This document shows, piece after piece, positions 11,104 through 20,041 of a stretch of DNA of 27,607 bases (within the stretch, counting starts at the first letter, position 1; each line of letters starts with the position of its first letter). Source of the stretch: a virus; the IMG/VR virus record IMGVR_UViG_3300007541_000153, positions 1 to 27,607 of that record; one strand, written 5' to 3'. A model generated the notes under the pieces. The model made no database searches and was not told where the DNA came from. It saw nothing but the letters and a program-made list of their open reading frames with translations. Both the position numbers and the translations under genes were made by a program.

Positions 11104-13007
11104 AGCGAACGCACCTCAATGTCGTCGGCGAAAGTCTCGCAGTAGATGCTCGGATTCTGAAAGCATCCAAATGTGCAGCAGATGATCGGATTGTCTGCGT
11201 AGTCGCACGGGATCAGTTCGTACTGGAACGGATAGCAGCGGCACTTGCTCGACGCGGGGAAGTCCGCGTCGCAGATGAACGAGTACCCCCAGATGATCAC
11301 ATCGTCGTTCGGGTCGAGAACGCTGAAGTACGGGTAGAGCGGAGTGACATCAGGCTCCTGAATCGCGACGCATTGAGCGACGCTCTCATACTCACTCGGG
11401 CCGATGCAGATCGTCACGAATGTTTCGTCTGGCTCATCGCACCGCATCAGGCTGTAGCGAGTCCCCTTCGCGTACTGCGGGATCGACAGACCCTGAAGCG
11501 TGTACGGGTACGGCTCCTCCGCGCTGATCGACTTCGTCGTCGTCCACTTGCCGTCGCCGAGGTTGTCCGTGATGCACGGTCGCTCGTACGCACGCATCGA
11601 CACCGAGACGCAATTCACGAACTTCGGGCTGATCGCGATGAACGGGACGATGATCTGCCCTAGAGCAGGGTCGTAATAGATCCCTGCGAGGTTCATCTCA
11701 AGCGTGTCGCCGCCGCGATACGGGGGACGACCGTTCGGCTCCTCTAGCCAGACGCACTCGTCGCAGGTCTGCCGCGTCCCGAGCCAGAACCACGGTCCCC
11801 ACTCCGTGTTGATGTCAACCTGCACGATGCCGCGCAGTCTCGTCTGAATCCGCTCCGCGAACTCCTGCGCCGTCGTGCTGACCCCGAGCAGCGTCAGCCC
11901 GCAGATCACCATGCGCTGCGTCGCGATCGGACCCCAACAGGTGTTCCAGTTGACGGTGTCTACGGTCGGGATGAATGACCCCGTGACCCATGCCGTGACG
12001 GCGGCGGGGTTGTTGATGTCAACGCCCTGATCGACCGCGATGCACGCGGGGATCCGCACGGTGAAGATCGGCTCCTCCTGATTGATGACAGGCTGCGTGA
12101 CGGGGTCCGTCCAATCGGCGACTTGCAGGATGAGTTCGTAGCAGACGGTCGCCTCCCAACTCTCTGCGGGATTGATGTAGGTGTCGCACGCGCTCGGGTC
12201 GATCGCGCAGAGATCCACGCCGTCGCAGCACTTGAACAGGGCAAGCGGGGGGCAGTCGGGGCAGGAGTAGAACTCGTACCAAGTCTGCCACTTCTGATTC
12301 TGACAGACGAAAATCCGCGAGCAGGGGCTGTAGATAGGGGATCCGTTAATTGACTCGCACGGGATGCAAGACCCGATTAGTTGCGTGACCGTCTTGACGA
12401 TCGGCGCGATCGTCTCGGGAGGGCCGAACTCGCATGGCGTATTCGGGGGGATTCCGTAGGTGAGATAACAGGTCGAAAGACGGCACTTGACCTCGACCTC
12501 CTTCCCCGCGACGGTTCCGAACTGGTCGCAATGGTCGTAGCAGTTGCCCCAGAGTTCGATGCATTGATTCTCCTGCGGCGTGAGGATCTTGCCGCCCTCG
12601 CCGCTAGGGCAGTCAATGTCACCGAAGTCGCCCGCGTCTCCCTGCGGAGATCCCTGCGCCTGACAGCACGGACCCACGCCCTCGGGGTAGATCGCCGCGA
12701 GGTAGCCGACATTCGTGGGATAGGGCGTACTCGGTGGAGGACACGCGCCCGTAATCGGGTACGGGTCCACGATGTACGCGCAGCAGTTGTACACGATCAC
12801 GACGCAGAGCGTCGGAGACGGAGGAATCGGCAGAGGCAGAGGAACGCCGAGCGACTTCAGGTACGGGACGCAGAGGTTGATCTTGGGGGGACCGCCCGTG
12901 CAGTCGATGATGTCGCAGCACGGGTTGTCGAAGTAGATCGGGCAGAGGTCCGCCCGATAGTAGACCCCTGCCTCGCAGCAGCAGGCGGCTGCGGTTTCAC
13001 CTGCCAT
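11088..13007 (-). CDS. Large cysteine-rich late protein (639 aa), possible virion adhesin
   Basis: I count about fifty cysteines (near 8 percent), including CCC, CC and CxC clusters spread over the whole length, together with many Pro, Tyr, Trp and Ile. No zinc-knuckle spacing repeats, no signal peptide and no membrane segment are seen. The codon pattern matches the surrounding late genes, and it starts at ATG 13007 three bases after the membrane-protein stop. Its position behind the fibre and membrane genes suggests a virion surface or receptor-binding role, perhaps stabilised by disulfides after lysis. That is inference; I know no family with this composition in phages. Confidence 0.72.
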   Translation of the reverse strand: MAGETAAACCCEAGVYYRADLCPIYFDNPCCDIIDCTGGPPKINLCVPYLKSLGVPLPLPIPPSPTLCVVIVYNCCAYIVDPYPITGACPPPSTPYPTNVGYLAAIYPEGVGPCCQAQGSPQGDAGDFGDIDCPSGEGGKILTPQENQCIELWGNCYDHCDQFGTVAGKEVEVKCRLSTCYLTYGIPPNTPCEFGPPETIAPIVKTVTQLIGSCIPCESINGSPIYSPCSRIFVCQNQKWQTWYEFYSCPDCPPLALFKCCDGVDLCAIDPSACDTYINPAESWEATVCYELILQVADWTDPVTQPVINQEEPIFTVRIPACIAVDQGVDINNPAAVTAWVTGSFIPTVDTVNWNTCWGPIATQRMVICGLTLLGVSTTAQEFAERIQTRLRGIVQVDINTEWGPWFWLGTRQTCDECVWLEEPNGRPPYRGGDTLEMNLAGIYYDPALGQIIVPFIAISPKFVNCVSVSMRAYERPCITDNLGDGKWTTTKSISAEEPYPYTLQGLSIPQYAKGTRYSLMRCDEPDETFVTICIGPSEYESVAQCVAIQEPDVTPLYPYFSVLDPNDDVIIWGYSFICDADFPASSKCRCYPFQYELIPCDYADNPIICCTFGCFQNPSIYCETFADDIEVRSLCDQP

Positions 13008-13010
13008 GCG

Positions 13011-13511
13011 TCACGCGCTCGGAGTCTCGGGAGCCTTGACCGCGTCGGCGATGTTCGCGCCCGTCTTGAGGCCCGCGTTGTAGGAGGCTTCCTTCTCGCT
13101 CGCGACGCGCTTGTCCTCGGCGGGTCGCTTTAAAAACAGGCCCGTGAGAACGCCTAGACCGCTCATCACGACCGCGCCGAACGGAAACGCTCCCGCGTGA
13201 TCTCCGAGGATCGAAACCCCCGTATCAATGATGGACGCGAGCGCGTAGTAGCGGTCGTTCGCGTCGTCAATCGCCGACCGAAGCCTTTCGGTGTTCGTCT
13301 GGACATAGTTCGTCCAATCCTCCCACACGCGCTGCGCGTCGGCGAGAGTGATGTCTCCCTCAAGATCGTCGGGCGCGATCGCCTCAATGACGGGAGGCGG
13401 GACATCCACCTTGACCATCGACTGAAGGTCGCATCCCTGCGCGGAGACAAGAAACCCTCCGACGAGCAGCGTGATGCAGATCATGCAGTAGAACGCGATA
13501 TCGGTCTTCAT
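13011..13511 (-). CDS. Two-span membrane protein, possible lysis protein
   Basis: It has a hydrophobic N-terminal segment (about residues 5-24, CMICITLLVGGFLVSA) followed by Cys27 in a loosely lipobox-like setting. A polar helical middle follows (TNTERLRSAIDDANDRYY). A second hydrophobic helix is at about 108-127 (AFPFGAVVMSGLGVLTGLFL), and the tail is charged. A lipoprotein, spanin-like or holin-associated role is possible by position between fibre genes and the distal late genes, but there is no family match. It overlaps the upstream gene as ATGA. Confidence 0.65.
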   Translation of the reverse strand: MKTDIAFYCMICITLLVGGFLVSAQGCDLQSMVKVDVPPPVIEAIAPDDLEGDITLADAQRVWEDWTNYVQTNTERLRSAIDDANDRYYALASIIDTGVSILGDHAGAFPFGAVVMSGLGVLTGLFLKRPAEDKRVASEKEASYNAGLKTGANIADAVKAPETPSA

Positions 13512-13771
13512 CGGTTGTTCTCCAGACGGACGAGCCGCCTCTGGATCTCTTCAAGCGACCGCGTGTGGGTCGCGTCGGTGATCGCCGCGCTCGCTTGCGC
13601 CTTCGCGAGATCGTTCACGACGCTCGCGAGTTCCGTGATATCCGATTGAGCGCGAGCCAACTGTGCGGTCTTTTCCCCACCTATCCAGATGATGGAGGCG
13701 ATGCCGAACAGCATCGTCGCGATCTGGAGGATTCCGACCGTGTTGGTCGATGGCTTGGGGTCTGCGCTCAT
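13508..13771 (-). CDS. Holin candidate: one membrane span plus coiled coil
   Basis: The 87-residue product has a hydrophobic segment at about 12-31 (VGILQIATMLFGIASIIWIG). A heptad-like helix follows (ARAQSDITELASVVNDLAKA ... EEIQRRLVRLENNR). This layout matches small phage membrane proteins of the holin/hemolysin XhlA or Mu DUF2730 type. Function not proven. ATGA overlaps on both sides (13768-13771 and 13508-13511). Confidence 0.62.
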   Translation of the reverse strand: MSADPKPSTNTVGILQIATMLFGIASIIWIGGEKTAQLARAQSDITELASVVNDLAKAQASAAITDATHTRSLEEIQRRLVRLENNR

Positions 13772-14007
13772 GGGGCCGCTCCGATGATTTGGTCCGCACG
13801 CTCGGACGAGAGCAGATTCGCGGACACTAGGTAGTCCATTCCCTGAATGGTAACCGCATCGGTGTTGACGACCTCCTGCGCGGCAGCGGCGAGTTGCAGA
13901 AAATCGGCAACCGTCTCGTCGGTCTGCGCGGCAGCGCGGATGCCCGCCCGCTCGGAGGCCGTGAAGCGAGTCAGGAACTCATAGGATGTCCACGCCTGCT
14001 CAACCAT
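13768..14007 (-). CDS. Conserved small late phage protein (79 aa)
   Basis: The sequence SYEFLTRFTASERAGIRAAA, then VADFLQLAAAAQEVVNTDAV and GMDYLVSANLLSSERADQII, follows a pattern I know from many phages (F-x-RFT-x-ER-x-IRAA, VADF, YLV-x-x-LL-x-x-ERA). It is usually encoded just after tail fibre genes and has no established function. Start ATG 14007 is supported by GAAGGTGTG upstream. Confidence 0.78.
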   Translation of the reverse strand: MVEQAWTSYEFLTRFTASERAGIRAAAQTDETVADFLQLAAAAQEVVNTDAVTIQGMDYLVSANLLSSERADQIIGAAP

Positions 14008-14008
14008 G

Positions 14009-14695
14009 TCACACCTTCAGGAATGTCGCGGGAGTCGTCGTCCCGTAGGGGTAGATCGGGGAGGGGACGGATGGCAACCCCGAGGCGAATGTCATCCCGT
14101 TTCGATACCAACCGTTGATGCCGACCGTTGTTGACGGGTCGTTGTAGAGTTCGGGAAGCCCGAGTCGGCTGTAGGCGCGAACGGTCGCTGTCGAAGAGGA
14201 ATGAAACGCGAGCCAGTAGAGCGTTCCCGCAGAGAGCGACACCGACACGGCGGTTTCCTTGAGTCCCGTAGTCGAGGAATCCAGATCCGCGCTTACGGCA
14301 AGAGCCGCGCCAGTTGGCACGCCTGTACCGTCGTCGGCGTAGATGCCGACACGGATGAACGACCCCGCTACGGCGGTCGTCACGAACGCCGCGAGAGCCG
14401 TGATCGCGTAGTTGCGCTGCGCGATGTACGGACACCAGTTGACGCGGTTGGCAACTCCTGCGACCGTCGCGTAGGTCTGCGTCGTGGTGTGCGCCGTCAG
14501 GTAGTACGACCCCGCAGGAGGAGTTGCGACCGACGCGACGGAGGGCAGGTAACCGCCGATTTCACCGACCGTGCCATCGGTGCGCTTGGTGAAGAGCCTC
14601 GCGTCGGCGGCATTGACGGCGACCTCGCCGATGTCAAGTTCGGTGGGGTGAGGGACCACGCCCGAAACGGTGCTGCGCTTCAGCAGGATTGCCAT
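14009..14695 (-). CDS. Tail fibre / receptor-binding protein
   Basis: The N-terminus MAILLKRSTVSGVVPHPTEL then DIGEVAVNAADARLFTKRTD is the recurrent opening of phage fibre and virion surface proteins (LKRS-x-x-PG-x-VP, LGE-A-N-x-DG-LY-K). The C-terminal about 180 residues are Thr/Ser/Tyr-rich beta structure, ending in PYGTTTPATFLKV, as expected for a receptor-binding domain. Its TAA neighbour and ATG 14695 are directly adjacent to the upstream gene's stop. Confidence 0.75.
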   Translation of the reverse strand: MAILLKRSTVSGVVPHPTELDIGEVAVNAADARLFTKRTDGTVGEIGGYLPSVASVATPPAGSYYLTAHTTTQTYATVAGVANRVNWCPYIAQRNYAITALAAFVTTAVAGSFIRVGIYADDGTGVPTGAALAVSADLDSSTTGLKETAVSVSLSAGTLYWLAFHSSSTATVRAYSRLGLPELYNDPSTTVGINGWYRNGMTFASGLPSVPSPIYPYGTTTPATFLKV

Positions 14696-16624
14696 TTAGT
14701 CCTCGCCTCCGTCGTAGACCCCGCCGTCGAGATTCGCGCCGAACTCGGGCTGCTGAAGGCAGGTCGTCTTGATCGCGTTCGGGATGCTGAACCAGAATCT
14801 CGTCGCCGATCCGCCTTCGATTTTGACCGACGAGTTCTGCTCGACCATCAGGACGATCGTGTCCTCGCAGATCGGGTAGGGTTCGATCTCGGCGGTCGGG
14901 AGGTAGTCCGCCTGCACCGCGCCCGTCGCGATGACATTCGCGGGGTCCTGCGAGCCGACATACTTGTTCCCCTGCTCGGCGAAGTTGCGTGCGACTCCAG
15001 ACGCTGCGCTCGTTCGCTCGTAGCCTGCCATCGCGGTCGTCGGGGTCGAGGTCGTGTAGCCCGCGCCGCAGTTCGGCTCGACCTCCTGCCATGCGTAGGT
15101 CCATCTCCAGTAGTCGTTGCCCGAAGTGCCAATTCGCTCGGACCCGAGGATCCGCGCAGGGAAGATGCGGCACATCGGAGGCGCGGAGTCGATCCAGAGT
15201 TCGCCGCTCGACAGACGCTGCGCGTGGATCGTGCCGTTCCCGACCGCGATCATCGTCGGATCGGTCGGCAGGTCGCCAGAGGGACCGAGGATCCAGTCGT
15301 CTTCGCGAGCCTCGGTGTAGGTGTAGGGGACGAGCGTGTAGTCGTCGCTGCTCGTTCTGTTCGGGTTCCTTCCGACCGTGTAGCGCAGCATCGTGGCGCG
15401 GAACGGATCTACGACCGTCTTCAGCCAACCCGCCCAGACCGTCTTCCCAAAGAACACCTTCTGTCGGCGGTCAAGTTGATCCGCGTACTGCTGCACCTCC
15501 GCTTGCCATCCCGTGTATCCGATGCCCGACGAAGTAATCGCAGAATCGATCGCATTCGCGGGATCGGGCGCGACGCTGTTGTTCTTCGCCGTCATCGGGA
15601 ACGATTCGATCAGGTTCATCGAACCGATACCCTGTCGAAACCGCTGACCGTTGAAAGGCAGATTTTCCCATTCTCCGCTCTCACGCGACAGGTCGAACGG
15701 GACACCCTGATTGATGACCGAGAGCGTGCTGTTGTATGTCGTAAAGCCCTCGGGAGCGCGGAAAGGCATATGCACCGACACCGTCGCGGACGAGCGGTTC
15801 CGCATCGACTGGTTGGTCGAGTCCCACCAGTCGAGGAGCGAGTCGCTCGGCGCGAACTCGCCCGAGTTCGGCTCAAACCCGCCGCAGACCGCCCGCTTGT
15901 AGTCGCTCATCATCCCGTTCACGGCGACGGGATCGGACAGGATTCGCTTCGCCCTGTAGACCGACGCGCTGTCTGGATCCCACATCACGCAGAATCCCAT
16001 GCTCGCGAGGAACAGATCAATCAGCATCGCAAGCGAGGTCGCGCCGTTGAACATCCGCGTGATGCGAGACTCGCTGTACTCTCCAGAGTAGGTCGTGAGT
16101 TCGGCGAGGTCGATGGTCCCCACGGGGAGGAGGTTCCGCAGCGTCGTAACGATTGCGCTTGCGTCGTACTCCTCTGATTCTCTGGCGTTGCCCGTGAACC
16201 GCTTCGCGACGACGGGGTAGAGGTTGAGGTTTGACCAGTTCGCGTAATAAGTCCGTTTCCACCAGTAGCGAGCGTCAACCGCCTCCACCAGAACGACACC
16301 CGCGCCGCCGTCCGCCTGAATGTAAACAGGCTTCGGAGGCAGGAGGAACAGCGTGATTGACTGCGTCGTCGCCGCGCTGTTCTCTCGCCAGTTGAATACC
16401 GCGCTACCCTGTCCCTGCGCGGTGGCCCCCTGATAGAGCCGCGTCACATCTGCGCGGTTGATGAGGCACTTGACGCGAGTCTCGCGAGTCGCTCCTGCGG
16501 GGATGTCGATCGTAAACAGGTCGCGAGGGTCCATGCCCGCCATCTCGGCGTGCTGCATCATTGTGCGATCGGGGATCTTGCACGCGACGACGAAGGAGCC
16601 GACTTGGAACCACGCTTCGATCAT
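14696..16624 (-). CDS. Large tail-tip / baseplate-type protein (642 aa)
   Basis: ATG 16624 overlaps the upstream stop as ATGA; the frame is open further upstream, but that part is a shadow. The N-terminal region (MIEAWFQVGSFVVACKIPDR) is followed by beta-rich segments with many aromatic residues (VDARYWWKRTYYANWSNL), helical ITRMFNGATSLAMLIDLFLA, and a C-terminal beta-rich domain. It has no transmembrane helix. Position after the tape measure candidate and before the fibre fits the distal tail or baseplate hub region. No specific family recognised. Confidence 0.65.
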   Translation of the reverse strand: MIEAWFQVGSFVVACKIPDRTMMQHAEMAGMDPRDLFTIDIPAGATRETRVKCLINRADVTRLYQGATAQGQGSAVFNWRENSAATTQSITLFLLPPKPVYIQADGGAGVVLVEAVDARYWWKRTYYANWSNLNLYPVVAKRFTGNARESEEYDASAIVTTLRNLLPVGTIDLAELTTYSGEYSESRITRMFNGATSLAMLIDLFLASMGFCVMWDPDSASVYRAKRILSDPVAVNGMMSDYKRAVCGGFEPNSGEFAPSDSLLDWWDSTNQSMRNRSSATVSVHMPFRAPEGFTTYNSTLSVINQGVPFDLSRESGEWENLPFNGQRFRQGIGSMNLIESFPMTAKNNSVAPDPANAIDSAITSSGIGYTGWQAEVQQYADQLDRRQKVFFGKTVWAGWLKTVVDPFRATMLRYTVGRNPNRTSSDDYTLVPYTYTEAREDDWILGPSGDLPTDPTMIAVGNGTIHAQRLSSGELWIDSAPPMCRIFPARILGSERIGTSGNDYWRWTYAWQEVEPNCGAGYTTSTPTTAMAGYERTSAASGVARNFAEQGNKYVGSQDPANVIATGAVQADYLPTAEIEPYPICEDTIVLMVEQNSSVKIEGGSATRFWFSIPNAIKTTCLQQPEFGANLDGGVYDGGED

Positions 16625-18519
16625 GGCTTGTACCAATCGGAGGTTGTGACGGGATAGCGTTCGGTCGAGGTGATCCCCGTCGTTGGGTCCGCGCCCACGA
16701 ACGGACCAAACACGCTCACGCTCGTTTCCTGCGAAGCATCGGTCATAACGGGGGACAGCGTCCCCGCGACATACCCGTTCGGCGCACCCCACGATCGGAA
16801 GTTGCCGTCCGCCGTGAATCCGTTGCTAGAGATCGCGTTGCCCTTGTCAAAGAGTTCGTAGACGCGCTCGTAAACTCCCGTAAACAGCCCCTGCCCCTGC
16901 GCGTCGTTGCGGCTCGCCGACACATCCCAGTTCTCCGAGATAATCATCGCACCAGACGGGTATGGGCGCATGACGCGAGAGGGAGCCTTGTTAACCTGCG
17001 CGACCTCAATGCGCTCGGTCACGCGCACGCGAGGCTTCATCGTTTGGAACACCAGATCCGCGCTCGTCTGATACGCGCTGCTCAACCGCACCATGCCGCC
17101 ATCCACGCCGACCGCCGTGTGCGTGAGCGAGTGACCGATGATCTGCGTAAAACCGTCCGAATCGGCTTCGGGCTGCGACTGCTTTGTTGCGAGTTTGCCG
17201 TCGAACTCGGAGGTGACCGTGGCGGGCATATCCTGCGCCGTCACTCCGACTTCAATCGTCCCCCACGCATTGCTGCCCGTCATCACGGTCAACTGCGGGA
17301 GCGACGCCGTATTAGATCCCGTGCAGCATTGCCCTTGGATGCTGCTGCTCACATAGTGTGGAACCATCCAGTAGGTGTACGGCGATCCGCTCGCCTGCGG
17401 ATTCTCGCCGCTAATTGTGGTGTTGATGCTGTTGGGGCCGTATGGATCGACTGCTCTCTGAAGAGAACGAACGACCGTGAACTTCTGGCCGACCATCGTC
17501 ATCAGAGGAGACACGGTGACGGACGAAGTCGTTGAACTCGACACTACCTGCGCGTCCAGTTCAAATCGGATCTTGTGCCGCGAAAGGATCTCCTGCTCGG
17601 TGATCCTCATGCGCGTGATGATGATGCTACCGTAGTTCGCATTGATTCGCGTCTTGGAGAGAGCGATAGCCGCTTGAACAAGGAGCCTGTTGCCCGTCAG
17701 CCCTGCTACACCCGCGCCACTCATGTCCGCCTGCTTGAGCGACAGGTCGCCCTCAAGATCGCAGGTGAATGTCGCATTCGCGATGCCCGCCTCGCGAGCC
17801 GTGCGCTCAATGCTGAACTCCATGTCGCCGACGCGAACGCCGTCTGGCAGGTCGTAGGCGTGCTGCACATCGACAAGTTGATACAGCAGCACATTGCTCG
17901 CCTCGCTGTATGCGAACTGCTGCGACTCTCGCCGCCAACCCTCGCTCGGGGGCTGCGGGATGAACGCTCGTCGGAAGAGATCCGCATACGCTCCTGTGCT
18001 CCCCCATGTAGTTGGAGTCGTGGCGGGCGTGTAGTCGGTGTTGGTGGATCGTCGGTTAATGACGATCTGCCCGTGAACGGTTCGCGTTGCGCGACCCGCC
18101 GCGTCGAGCCGCATCTCCTGCGTCCATGTATGCGCGACAACGGGCTGACCGCACTCGCTAGTCTCGTCGGTAATCTCAAAGTTGATTAGCGCAAGACCCG
18201 TCCCATGCACGGCGTTGCCCGTGATGGTCGCCGTAGGCGCACCCTTCAGGCTAGTCGTCCTGCGGACATCAATCAGATTCGCGCCGTCGATGCCGAGTAT
18301 CGCGCTCTCAATCTTTCCCGCGCTCAAACGAATCTCGTCGCGCAGCGTCCCCCAGTTCGTATCGACCATCATCGCCGAGCCAGAGATGGAAACGCGCAAG
18401 CCGATCGGGGTGATCCCGTCAGCGGCGAATATGACCTCCGAACGGTAGGAGTCGATATTCGTGTGCAGCAGGTTGTAGTCGACTTCGCAGGCGGTCGTGA
18501 TGACGAGCGTGGTAGACAT
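16621..18519 (-). CDS. Large tail structural protein (632 aa)
   Basis: Beta-rich and low in charge, with repeated Thr/Ser stretches (SSSTTSSVTVSPLMTMVG) and a sequence style typical of virion proteins. It follows the tape measure gene by 23 bases and overlaps the next tail gene by four. A distal tail or tail-tip role is likely by order; I cannot place it in a family. A weak internal resemblance to the 14696-16624 product (both carry YRA/YERV-type and DxDS motifs) is not convincing. Start ATG 18519. Confidence 0.65.
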   Translation of the reverse strand: MSTTLVITTACEVDYNLLHTNIDSYRSEVIFAADGITPIGLRVSISGSAMMVDTNWGTLRDEIRLSAGKIESAILGIDGANLIDVRRTTSLKGAPTATITGNAVHGTGLALINFEITDETSECGQPVVAHTWTQEMRLDAAGRATRTVHGQIVINRRSTNTDYTPATTPTTWGSTGAYADLFRRAFIPQPPSEGWRRESQQFAYSEASNVLLYQLVDVQHAYDLPDGVRVGDMEFSIERTAREAGIANATFTCDLEGDLSLKQADMSGAGVAGLTGNRLLVQAAIALSKTRINANYGSIIITRMRITEQEILSRHKIRFELDAQVVSSSTTSSVTVSPLMTMVGQKFTVVRSLQRAVDPYGPNSINTTISGENPQASGSPYTYWMVPHYVSSSIQGQCCTGSNTASLPQLTVMTGSNAWGTIEVGVTAQDMPATVTSEFDGKLATKQSQPEADSDGFTQIIGHSLTHTAVGVDGGMVRLSSAYQTSADLVFQTMKPRVRVTERIEVAQVNKAPSRVMRPYPSGAMIISENWDVSASRNDAQGQGLFTGVYERVYELFDKGNAISSNGFTADGNFRSWGAPNGYVAGTLSPVMTDASQETSVSVFGPFVGADPTTGITSTERYPVTTSDWYKP

Positions 18520-18542
18520 GGAAAGACCCTATCCCTATCGGT

Positions 18543-19589
18543 TTACGGATTGGGCTTGCGCCCGTCACCGATGCCGCCGTAGGAGCGGCGGGTAATCGCC
18601 TGCACATCTGCGAGGAACCAATCGTTGACCCCCATCGTTGTAGCGGGCTTCGTGTTTGCGCTGATGAGGCCGAGCCACATGAGGATCTGCTTGATGCCCG
18701 CCAAGATCTCCGACCCGAATGCAGCGATGGCCGTGCCTGTTGGACCCATGAGGCCGATCAACGCGCCCTTGATGACGCTGACCACGCCCGTCGCGATCAG
18801 GTCGAATAGGCCCGATCCAAACGCCTGCTCGGTCATCCTGTCAAGATTCATCGCCGCCTCGCCCAACATCCCGATGAACTTCGCCATCGGCAGTAACGCT
18901 TGGTAAAGAGTCTTGACGATCTTCTGATAGAGGATCGCCATCGGCGCGAGGAGTTTGTTGATCTCCAGAGTGACGGCGGATTGCGCGTCCGCCGCAAGCG
19001 TCGCCTCTCGCTGCACCCTTGCGAACGCCAATCCGTTGACCGCCGCCTCGCGAAGATCGCGGTTGAACTTCGCGATGTACTCGCCTGCCTGCGCTGCTGT
19101 GATCGCGCCCGAGAAACGACCGATGTCCTCAAGTCGGCGCAGAACGATTTCGCTCGCCTTCCCGAGCATCTTCCAAGTGGCGTACAGAGCCGCGCCGACG
19201 ACGAGAAGCCCTCCCGCGACGATAACGAGCGGAGCAGCAGCAGCACCCAATGCCGCGATTGTGCCTCCCGTCGCTCCACTTGACGAGAGCATCCCCGCGA
19301 GGCCAGACGCGGAGGGGGAGGTGATGAATCCGAGTGCTTCGGACTTGATCGCGCTGCCCGTCTCAACGCCGCCGAAGAACTTCTGAAGCATCGCCATCGT
19401 GTTCGATGACGCGGTCTGCCCCGCCGCAGGTGCGCGAGGAGGAGTCGGAGAGGATCCGCCGCCACCGCCAGAGGGGATCGGGATACGGGGTCCGCCTCCA
19501 ACGCTACCCCCGCCGCCGCTTGCGCCGCCCGCGCCGCCAACCCTGCCCATCTCGCGGATGTTGATGTTGATCGCGCCGAGGTCTTGCAT
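18543..19589 (-). CDS. Short tape measure protein candidate (348 aa)
   Basis: ATG 19589 overlaps the upstream TGA (TGATG), and a longer frame to 19646 is unlikely. The N-terminal 80 residues are Gly/Pro/Ser-rich. Then come hydrophobic helices (GTIAALGAAAAPLVIVAGGL, LVVGAALYATWKML), a long amphipathic helical region (170-260), and more hydrophobic helices (FDLIATGVVSVIKGALIGLM). This composition and its place right after the tail chaperones fit a tape measure protein. At 348 residues it is short for a siphovirus; at about 0.15 nm per residue the tail would be about 50 nm. Confidence 0.68.
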   Translation of the reverse strand: MQDLGAININIREMGRVGGAGGASGGGGSVGGGPRIPIPSGGGGGSSPTPPRAPAAGQTASSNTMAMLQKFFGGVETGSAIKSEALGFITSPSASGLAGMLSSSGATGGTIAALGAAAAPLVIVAGGLLVVGAALYATWKMLGKASEIVLRRLEDIGRFSGAITAAQAGEYIAKFNRDLREAAVNGLAFARVQREATLAADAQSAVTLEINKLLAPMAILYQKIVKTLYQALLPMAKFIGMLGEAAMNLDRMTEQAFGSGLFDLIATGVVSVIKGALIGLMGPTGTAIAAFGSEILAGIKQILMWLGLISANTKPATTMGVNDWFLADVQAITRRSYGGIGDGRKPNP

Positions 19590-20041
19590 CACGATCCCCA
19601 AGTCATTTCGTAGCAGTAGTCGTAGGAGTCGCGCATCGTCAGCCACCCGTCCATCTCTGGCTCGGCTTCAAGCGTGCCGCCCGAGCGGAACAGGAGCGCG
19701 ACGAGCATTCCGTTGTATCTGGTCTGTGTCAGATGCGTGCGGAGCGCGGCGACGAACTGTTCAATCCCCTCGGTCCCTGCGATGCGATAGTCTCCGCGAC
19801 CCGCGTAGTCGAGAAGCCCGCGCCACCAGATGACCACATCCAGATTCGCTCGGATCATCCCCACGCCGCTCTGCGGATGAACCGACGACTCGGAACCCGC
19901 GATCAACTGGATCGCGTAGGGACCAATCGCCTCGTCAATCTTCGCCTCGGCGAGATAGACATTGGTCCCGTACCCTTCTTCTTCCATCCATGTGATCAGG
20001 TCCGCACGGATGATGTTCAGGATGTCCGCCGTGTTAGCCAT
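19589..20041 (-). CDS. Tail protein, function unassigned (150 aa)
   Basis: Starts MANTADILNIIRADLITWME and contains VIWWRGLLDYAGRGDYRIAG, then AALRTHLTQTRYNGM and EMDGWLTMRDSYDY. The size, mixed alpha/beta look and opening are like tail terminator or neck proteins, which assemble as rings. It is unusually placed between the tail chaperones and the tape measure rather than before the major tail gene. Overlaps the chaperone gene by eight bases and the tape measure gene by one. Confidence 0.65.
   Translation of the reverse strand: MANTADILNIIRADLITWMEEEGYGTNVYLAEAKIDEAIGPYAIQLIAGSESSVHPQSGVGMIRANLDVVIWWRGLLDYAGRGDYRIAGTEGIEQFVAALRTHLTQTRYNGMLVALLFRSGGTLEAEPEMDGWLTMRDSYDYCYEMTWGS

Noticed and set aside
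14201-16177. Plus-strand frame of 658 codons
   Set aside because: Antisense shadow of the fibre and 642-residue tail genes, rich in Arg, Val and Asp and without protein-like features.
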